NCBI GenBank assembly: GCA_026873275.1
Contig: JANTUC010000019.1
Coordinates: forward strand, 186,001-250,000
DNA: 64,000 nt
Source: Pseudopithomyces maydicus
Taxonomy: Eukaryota; Ascomycota; Dothideomycetes; Pleosporales; Didymosphaeriaceae
Direction of reading: 5' to 3'
Of this stretch, positions 56,620 to 64,000 are shown piece after piece (within the stretch, counting starts at the first letter, position 1; each line of letters starts with the position of its first letter). The notes under the pieces were generated by a model. That model was not told the DNA's origin, ran no database searches, and saw only the letters and a program-made list of their open reading frames with translations. The position numbers were made by a program, and so were the translations under genes.

Positions 56620-58919
56620 ATGGGCATCTCAGGTACGTACCTGCAGTGCTGAGATACAGTAAACAGACCGCTAATTGGCACAATCTAGGCCTCCTTCCGC
56701 TGCTCAAGTCGGTGCAGAAGCCGGGCAGCCTCAAAAAATATGCTGGACAGACTATTGGCGTAGACGGCTACGGATGGTTGCATCGCGGCACAGCTGCGTG
56801 CGCTATCGAGCTCGCTCAGGACAAGCCGACTACCAAGTAGGTAATCAAGACCCCTGTTCCATGATCCGCTGCTGATAGACATAGGTTTGTCGACTTTGCT
56901 ATGAATCGCGTCCGCATGCTCGTCCATTTTGGCATTACCCCATATATTGTCTTTGATGGCGACAACCTCCCCAGCAAGGCCGGCACGGAGAAAGAGCGAA
57001 GGGACAAGCGCAAAGAGAGCAAGAGGCTAGGTCTAGAGCTCCTCAAAATGGGAAAGACTTCGCAGGCCCATCTGGAGCTGCAAAAGTCGGTGGATGTTAC
57101 GCCCGAAATGGCCCGCATGTTGATCGAAGAGCTCAAGCATCACAACATTCAGTACATCGTCGCTCCGTACGAAGCAGACTCGCAGCTGGTTTATCTGGAA
57201 AGGCATGGCATTATTCAGGGTATTCTGTCCGAAGATTCGGACATGCTGGTTTTTGGCGCCAAATGCTTGATCACGAAGCTGGACAAGTATGGCGAGTGCG
57301 TCGAGGTGAACCGAAACCACTTCACAGCTTGCAGAGAAGTCAGTCTGGCAGGGTGGAGTGACGCCGACTTCCGCCGCATGGCCATTTTGAGCGGCTGCGA
57401 CTACCTGCCTAGTATCGGTGGCATGGGCCTGAAAACGGCTTATCGTCTGTTGCGAAAGCACAAAACTGTCGAACGCCTCATCAAGGCTGTTCAATTCGAC
57501 GGCAAGTTCAAGGTACCGAGCGGCTATCTTGAGAGTTTCTATCAGGCTGAGAACACGTTTCTCTACCCGTGGGTCTACTGTCCGACCTCCAGGAAACTGG
57601 TCCACCTTACCCCTCCTGGCGAAGTCGACACTTCACAAATGACATACATCGGCGCGTATGTAGACTCAACTCTGGCTTACGGTGTTGCGCGAGGTGAATT
57701 GCACCCTCGCTCAAAGCAGCTTATTGTCCTCCGAGCACATGTCAAGCCGAGCGGCAAGCCCCTTCGTCCTGCACAAACCACCTCGCAAGCTGTTCACACG
57801 CCCACGGCCAAGGATGGGAAGCAAAGAAAGTCAATCGATTCATTCTTCAAGCCCAAAAGGACCCCCTTGGCGGAACTGGATGTTAACCTCTTCACACCGT
57901 CTCCTAGCCAACAAGTGCTTATGGAGCAGCAACGTAGCAACACCGGCTGGGAAGCAGTTCCAGCTCCACGGAACCCTCAAGCCCAGCTCCTTGCGCGTGC
58001 TTCTACTGCGCCTCAGCCCTCCCGGCGAACTTCTTCAAGCTCGATTCTATCAAGGCAAACGGCCCAGAGTTCGTCCAAGAGACAGCGGCTGTGCTCTGAT
58101 TCTGAAATTGCTACTCCTGTGGCTAAGGATGGGGAGACGCGAAGCCGCTTCTTCGCTTCCTCTGCAGCAGAGCCAAGTCCGTCGCTGCGTCTTAATAAGG
58201 CGGCGCGGAAGAAGTCTGGCCTGGAGTTTGAGCTGCACTCGGACGATTCTATCGAGGAAGCTATGTCCTCCATGGCTGACCTGGACAGCTCTGCCCCTTC
58301 ACCCAGGAAGAAGCTGAAAATATTCAAAGACAGCTTCACATCCAGCGCGGCCAGCGATTCGCAGTCAACGGTTCTATCCAGTTCCACACTGGAGACTTCA
58401 CAAGAAAGTCAAGATGCCGGCGTCATTACTCCCATGACTTCCTTCGGTACTCCAGAGTCCGAATCCATCTTCAGTGCGCCGCTCTCCAAACAGTTTCAGG
58501 AACTCCGCTCCAAGTTTGCCTTCGACGCGAATGCCTCTTCCCTAGCGACGCCACCCAGCTCATCGAGACCGGCCTCTACCGAGTCGACGAGAAAATCGAG
58601 GAAGGCATCTCCCCGCCACTCCATACAGGTAGAGAAGGAACCCACAACTGCGAATGCGGATAACACCGCGGTTGATCCCTCCGACGACGAAATCCTAGTC
58701 GAAGCGCCCACCACCAACATACCCCCCAAACCCACCGACATCGAAGTCCCCGCCAGCGACACAGAAGACGATCCACCCCGACCCACCACGCCACCCCACC
58801 ACCACTTCGAATTCAAAGGCAGCGAGGAACTTCTCGTCCCCGACTCGAGCGACGTGGAGAGCGTATCCTCGCCTCGGAAGCCGATGCTGAATCTCGGACG
58901 ATTTGCGTTCGGCGCGTGA
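56620..58919 (+). CDS. EXO1: Exonuclease 1 (5'-3', XPG/Rad2 family)
   Basis: Exo1 acts in mismatch repair, DNA end resection and meiotic recombination. Exons are 56620-56632 (13 nt, MGIS+G), 56689-56836 and 56885-58919; 731 aa, no frame break. The XPG N domain shows GVDGYGWLHRG and YIVFDGDNLPSK. The I domain shows APYEADSQLVYLERHGIIQG and SEDSDMLVFGAKCL, and the helix-two-turn-helix SGCDYLPSIGGMGLKTAYRL. The metal-binding acids are all present. A degenerate PCNA-interaction-like segment, RKSIDSFFKPK, follows the catalytic core. The C-terminal half is Ser/Pro-rich and disordered, as in other fungal Exo1. Intron 2 uses a GTAGGT donor. It is divergent from TMA16. Confidence 0.96.
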
Positions 58920-59052
58920 TTCGTTAATGACCACCTTTTTTTGTTAATCCATTTCTTCTTTGGTATCTTTTTTCCCCATCTTTTCTAGAAAAGGAAAAGA
59001 AGGTCATGGGAGTTGTGTCGGGAGTATTGGTATCAGACACCAATTTTTTTTT

Positions 59053-59076
59053 TGCGGGTGCGGGTGCGGGTGCGGT
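59053..59076. repeat. (GCGGGT)4 microsatellite
   Basis: Six-base GCGGGT/TGCGGG units lie directly after a T10 run in the EXO1 3' flank. Confidence 0.9.
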
Positions 59077-59207
59077 TTAGCATGCATGCATTTTTAGCAC
59101 CACGTGTATCGATACGATACGGTGCCATTCCATACGTGGGGTTGAGGCACTTTTATGAAAGGTTCTCTTTTTCTCAAAAACCATTTGAATACTCGTTAGG
59201 GGGTGTA

Positions 59208-59231
59208 TGGGATGGGATGGGATGGGATGGG
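59208..59231. repeat. (GGGAT)n microsatellite
   Basis: Four to five consecutive GGGAT units. A similar run follows BSD2 at 49090. Confidence 0.9.
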
Positions 59232-60314
59232 AAAGTCGGGTGAGGGGAGGGGTTGGAACGAAGAGGGATGATGGTGGAGACAGGGACGAGGGAGGGGGCT
59301 TTTGCGCTGGGACGGGGATTATGTGTGTATGGTTCTGCGTTCTGCGTTGTTATATACCCACATTAACCACATTAATCGATGGTCTTGTTATTTATTTGCT
59401 TGCTTACTTACTTATTTGGGGATAGGCGTGTGACGTGTGAGCGTATGGCTTGTTTCGCTGTGAGGTTGTGGAGGTTGGTGTGGGGAGGGTGGTGTTGCGT
59501 GCATGACGAGAAGTGAGGGAGAGATGGTATCTAAGGTGTATAGCGGAATGTAAGACGCACTTATCGTGCTTGCTCAATTTTCGGATTATTGCGTACTTTA
59601 GGTTGGGCCCAGTTGAGCTCCCTCTAACTTGGCAACCTTGGGTCGAGATCTATGTTTCCTTGTTCGTTTGCAGCTATGGAGGACACGTCACTTTCGGGAA
59701 AGGCTATCCAAAGTCTCAGTCTTTGTTCAAGGTTGTAAGGACCTCGCCTCGGATTCATTTAGACAGACCAATTGTCCGAAGAGTATTTGAACGTGGCTTT
59801 TATTCACATGCAGCCGTGGGGGACACGTCGATTTCGCGGAAGGTTGCCCCAATCTTCTTTCAGTGCTAGAGAATGGCCTCACTGGTCGATTATTTGCCAC
59901 TGATTACGAGAATTGGACCCGCATAAAGTTATGCTGTGTCACCACGTCATTTGTTTTTGCAAATGAGCGAATCGCTTGAACAGATATCATGATTGAAATC
60001 CCATAGGTAGAATGGATTGAAAAATTTACTGAAAAGGCAAGCAGTCAAATCGGCCATGCGGTCGATAGTCCGATATTGGGACGGCGCGTGGAAGAAAGTG
60101 TGAATAGACGGGGCGTCCTGTGACAGACTGAATGGACCAGTCTTGTTGCGAAGATCAAAACGTATGGCGAAAGTTTCTTTGCTCGTGAAACCTAACTGGG
60201 GCTTCATACTGGTCCGCATTACTCGTTCAAAATCTCGCACATTGCCCACCAAGTGCTCGGACTCTTATCCAAAAATTCCCATCTTCACCCGACCGACGCC
60301 AAAAATCCGTTTCA

Positions 60315-61881
60315 ATGGAAGTTCACAATATAGACCCAGTCTCAGCTAAGCTTGCAATCCAGTTGCAACTCGATGATGTCTGCGACATCCTCAATGGATC
60401 AGAAATAGGTAGCGACGAACATGCCGCTTTTCACGCCATGCAAATATCCTTCCAAGAGATAATTGAGGTATTGGAAGGCCAGTGCTACGCCTTGAATATG
60501 CTTAGAATGGAGCATAATGCCCGACTGGAATTCGAAAGTCTTCTCCAGGAGGAGCGGCAAGCAGCCAACGATCACAGAGAGGCGCTTCGGCTTTCTGAAC
60601 TTAATCTCGAAGCCACTGTTTTTGCATCGAACGAATTTGATGATTCGTTCGATACCAGCATATATGCAACTGAGGGACCAGACCCAACTTTACAAACTAC
60701 TAGTGTTGACCCAGAGGATGACACAGATTCCTTTGACGACTATCGCTTTTATTCTGGACTTGACAACAATTTGCGCGAGAAATGTCCACCGACAGAGGTA
60801 CGTGTCTCTGCACAATCTCTGCCGTCAAAAGCAGGTCCGTCCAGAGCGAAGGGGAAAGCGAGAGCAGACTCTGAAATTGATCGGTCAAGCCATGGGATAT
60901 GTTCCGCTTGTATGGAAGAGCACCCACGCTTCGATCTACTGGAGCTTGCGTGCAAACGAAAAGACGACACCACAACTCATGCATACTGCCGCACCTGTCT
61001 TATTGATCTCTTCAACTCCAGTCTCACAGATACAACGCTTTTTCCGCCACGCTGTTGTCGCATACCGATCCGCTTGAGTGCATGTATGCACCTTCTACCC
61101 GCAAAGCTGATACAGCAGTGCGAAGAGAAAGAGGTAGAATTGGCGACCGAAAATCCGGTATACTGTAGCAAGACATCATGTACGCGGTTTATTCCACCCG
61201 AAAACGTTATGGCGAATGTTGCTACTTGTTTGGAATGCAACTCAAAGACTTGCGCTATATGCAAAAACCCTAATCATCATGGGGTATGCCCGAAGGACCC
61301 AACAGTGCAGATGTTAATGGATGTTGCTTCAAAAAAGAAATGGATACGCTGTTACCAGTGTCGAACCATGGTGGAGTTAGCTCATGGATGTTACCATATG
61401 CAGTAAGACTCACCGAAGAAGCAGAACACGACTGATATATTGATAAGTGAATAGGTGTCGATGCGGCGCCGAGTTTTGCTACCTATGCGGAAAGCCCTGG
61501 AAGACCTGTAGCTGCTCTCAGTGGGATGAAAATCGTCTTCTTTCTAATGCTCCTGCAAACGATGACAATCCTCGACAAGTTGTGATGCCAGAAGAAGAAG
61601 AAATGCTCGAAGCAAACCCCGCTAACGATGTTGTCAATGAATTGAACTTACGACTTGCTGCCGTTGCGGAAGGTTTTGCTATCAACGATCGCGATGAAGA
61701 TCCTCACAGCGAAGGTGGTGGTGGTGGTATCGGCAGATGCCACCATAGATGGCATAGAGTGTACAGTAAAGCAAGTGGATTAGATATATGTGGAATTTGT
61801 GGCTATCATCTCAAGTTCCTGAACCATTGTAAGACATGCGAGACAAGAGTTTGCAATCGCTGTCTACACAACAGATTGTAG
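60315..61881 (+). CDS. RBR-type (RING-IBR-RING) E3 ubiquitin ligase
   Basis: RBR ligases pass ubiquitin through a RING2 cysteine. Exons are 60315-61402 and 61455-61881 with a 52-nt intron; 504 aa, no frame break. The N-terminal 190 residues are acidic and helical. RING1 starts ICSACMEEHPRFDLLELACK; the IBR covers VYCSKTSCTRFIPPENV through ATCLECNSKTCAICKNP. RING2 is RCYQCRTMVELAHGCYHMQ, spliced to CRCGAEFCYLCGKPW, with the catalytic Cys in HGCYHM. An extra Cys/His-rich tail (CHHRWHRVYSKASGLDICGI ... CNRCLHNRL) may bind more zinc. This architecture is expanded in filamentous fungi; substrate is unknown. Confidence 0.9.
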
Positions 61882-62955
61882 GTTATGGTAGTGGCGAAAT
61901 CTGTAACAAGAACTTCCTGCTTGGAATCTACATACACCCGAAAACTATTTGACTTGAAAATGCTTTTGAACAGCTAGCTGCTCTATCATGGTACCATTAC
62001 ATGTGTGAATAACTTTTGGAGTTCTCAGTGAAACCACGACTGGCGATCAAGCGAAACACACACGCTGAACCTGCAGCATTGGAAGAAAGAATTTTGGAAC
62101 TTGGTCAGTAAACACGGTCCTCTGCGATGCAAAGTTTACAGTTGATATTTCAGCTTATATGCAAACTTGGCGCGGCTCTTGATCTGATATGTAGCAGTGG
62201 TAGTAAACTCGGGATTTAAGAAAAACAAAGTCAGTAGAATAGATGGACATGAATCTCAATCAGAACAAAAGCCGGTACATGAGATGCCTATTCGTGTGCA
62301 TGTAAGGGGACTAGGAAATGAATGCTTTTAACTAAAACAATAATTTAGTGAAAACAATATAAGGGCGTTCAGAGTGAAGATAACAGCCACTCCCAGAATA
62401 GAAAACAGGAAAAATGATTCATTTTGGACTCAAACAGTTCAAATCCAGCTTCCATTTGTATTCGTGGACAGTTTTGTTTTCTGTCAGCATCTTGTTATAT
62501 TGCGGTGCCTAAAATAGAATCCCGGCCAACGATCACGAGCACTTCTGACCATATCTCTATATTATTTCCGCCGCATTTGCCCCACAGCTAATATATGTAT
62601 GTTATATCCCCAGATTTTTCTAAGACATTTTTGGGCTTTTCATCATCCACGAACTTCGATTTAAAGGTAAACATAGTAGTAAGGGTACCACGTTATACAT
62701 TGTTAGAACGTCTAAATTCTCCCTCTTCTTCGCCGACGCGCACATCCACACAACCAGTATGTGAACATCCACCAGAATTAAAAGGTATACTACTTCGAAA
62801 GAAAATGGGGCGTAATCTGCATTTACACCCATATCAACTTCCCTCCTTCGGAAGCCCAATTCCGCTCCATCAGCCCTCCCCTAACGAATTCTACCCGCTC
62901 ACTTCTCCCATAAAAGCAATCTTCCCGCCCACCAAACCTAAATCACCACCATTGC
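61882..62955. other. AT-rich gap before the GH7 gene
   Basis: These 1074 bases, AT-rich on the left and increasingly C/T-rich on the right, carry no supported gene. They include the promoter of the GH7 gene. Confidence 0.5.
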
Positions 62956-63070
62956 AACCCCCTCTCCCCTCAACCTCCCTCCCCTCAACCTCCCTCCCCT
63001 CAATCTCCCTCCCCTCAATCTCCCTCCCCTCAATCTCCCTCCCCTCAATCTCCCTCTCCTCAATCTCCCT
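62956..63070. repeat. 15-bp pyrimidine minisatellite upstream of the GH7 start
   Basis: About seven tandem copies of CCTCCCTCCCCTCAA/T, the last copies slightly diverged, end 20 bp before the ATG at 63091. The plus strand is almost purely pyrimidine. It probably lies in the 5' UTR or core promoter. Confidence 0.9.
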
Positions 63071-63090
63071 CACCCACCTTCCCACTCGCC

Positions 63091-64000
63091 ATGAAACCCC
63101 CTCCCTCCTCTCCCTCGCCACCCTCACACCCACCACCCTCGCCCAGCTCATTGGCACCTGGGAACCCGAAGCCCACCCCCGCCTCCCCATTGAATCCTGC
63201 CCGCAAAACGCCCCCTGCACCACGCTCAACACCTCCCTCGTCCTCGACGCCGAATGGCGCTGGCTCCACAACACGGGCGGCACCCTCAACTGCTACGACT
63301 GGGGCGACTGGAACAAAACGCTGTGTCCCGACGGGACGAGCTGCGCCGCCAACTGCGCGCTCGAGGGCGCGACGTACGACCGCGTGTACGGGGTCAAGAT
63401 CAAGGAGGCGAATCTGTCCATGGCGTACGTGAGCAAGTTTGATTTTGCGCAGAGTTTGGCGAGCAGGGTGTTTGTGCTGGAGGAGGGGAGTGAGGATCGG
63501 TATAAGATGTGGAGGGTGTTGAATAGGGAGGTGGCGTTTGAGGTGGATGTTAGCAGTGTGCCGTGTGGGATTGGGGCGAATGTGTATTTTGTGGGGATGG
63601 AGGCGGATGGGGGGTTGGGGAGGGAGGGGAATAGGGCTGGGGCGAGGTATGGGACGGGGTATTGCGATGCGGGGTGTAGGAGGAATATGAGGTTTGTTGG
63701 GGGAGAGGTATGTTTCTTTCCATTTTTCTGTCTCTCTTTGCTATATATGGATCTATATACAGATGTGTATGTAGAAGTGGGCACCAGGAAAACAACCAAA
63801 CTAACACTCACCCCCAGGCCAACGTCAAAGACTGGATCCCCAACCCCATCAGCGACTTCATCGGCACCGGTCGCTACGGCAGCTGCTGCCCCGAAGTCGC
63901 CCTCTGGAACGCCAACTCGCTCTCCACCTCCCTCAGCGCGCACCCCTGCACCATCGACCGCCAAACCCGCTGCTCGGGGCCAGACTGCGACGACACGCTC
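63091..64000 (+). CDS. GH7 (cellobiohydrolase/endoglucanase-like) protein with altered catalytic motif, 3' truncated
   Basis: This is a secreted glycoside hydrolase family 7 fold. Exon 1 is 63091-63707, the intron is 63708-63817, and exon 2 runs off the window. The ATG is followed by a C5 run (63097-63101) one base short; with one more C the start reads MKPPSLLSLATLTPTTLAQL, a signal peptide. Then IESCPQNAPCTTLNTSLVLD, AEWRWLHNTGGTLNCYD, VDVSSVPCGIGANVYFVGME and ARYGTGYCDAGCRRNMRF match GH7, including many disulfide cysteines. In the catalytic segment GSCCPEVALWNANS the family pattern E-x-D-x-x-E becomes E-x-A-x-x-N: the nucleophile Glu is kept, the middle Asp and the acid/base Glu are lost. 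Conventional hydrolysis is therefore unlikely. Confidence 0.88.

Larger units (their letters stand above)
58920..60314. other. EXO1-RBR intergenic region
   Basis: These 1395 bases contain no supported gene. Two microsatellites are listed separately, and a T10 run lies at 59043-59052. Confidence 0.5.

Noticed and set aside
62956..63070. CRISPR-like appearance of regularly repeated 15-mers
   Set aside because: Units are directly adjacent without spacers and the genome is eukaryotic; this is a minisatellite.

Overview
The window is nuclear DNA from a filamentous ascomycete (Pezizomycotina). The evidence is about 25 spliced protein genes with mostly 46-65 nt GT-AG introns, CTAAC/CTGAC-like branch points, dense spacing on both strands, and fungal families throughout: Skt5, Atg22, Hpc2, Bsd2, Tan1, GH7, and a patatin with a DUF6536 neighbour. 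A dothideomycete-like fungus is my best guess, but the class is inference. No rRNA, convincing tRNA, intact transposon or CRISPR array was seen.

Layout. 1-1749 holds the 3' part of GUP1 (+). 1970-2860 is proteasome subunit beta-2, PUP1 (-), divergent from NUP159 (3418-7691, +). HOP2 (8024-9247, -), SKT5 (10100-12942, -), ASF1 (14411-15568, -) and ATG22 (16076-18054, -) follow. MED14 (19048-22361, +) converges on an uncharacterised membrane protein gene (23087-24416, -). 24.4-31.6 kb looks accessory: a patatin-like lipase with a C-terminal zinc-finger-like motif (25021-26678, -), a decayed fragment, a small unknown gene (27724-28217, +) and a DUF6536 membrane protein (29206-31554, +), separated by AT-richer gaps. 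32326-35281 is a GH47 alpha-mannosidase (-). CCT6 (35954-38081, -) and NOP56 (38303-40074, +) diverge from a 221-bp promoter. HPC2 (42000-43900, +), an acidic unknown protein (45458-46468, +), CBP6-like (46787-47273, -), BSD2 (47648-48894, +), TAF5 (49881-52537, -), TAN1 (53478-54776, -), TMA16 (55726-56314, -), EXO1 (56620-58919, +), an RBR ubiquitin ligase (60315-61881, +) and the 5' part of a GH7 protein (63091-64000, +) complete the window.

Most genes are unlinked housekeeping functions: transcription (MED14, TAF5), H3-H4 chaperoning (ASF1, HPC2), recombination and repair (HOP2, EXO1), ribosome and tRNA biogenesis (NOP56, TMA16, TAN1), protein folding, turnover and sorting (CCT6, PUP1, BSD2, GH47, RBR) and cell wall (SKT5). 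No biosynthetic cluster is visible.

Two themes stand out. First, about half the genes carry a small frame break that nearly always falls in a run of 4-6 C or G and is repaired by one or two extra bases. This points to homopolymer compression in the assembly rather than many pseudogenes; reading frames below are described on that basis. Second, splicing is unusual in several genes: 10- and 13-nt microexons in HOP2, a CaaX box in a 12-nt last exon of SKT5, a GC-AG intron in PUP1, two candidate first exons for TAF5, and a palindromic element in an ASF1 intron. The GH7 protein at the right edge lacks two of the three catalytic acids of its family.
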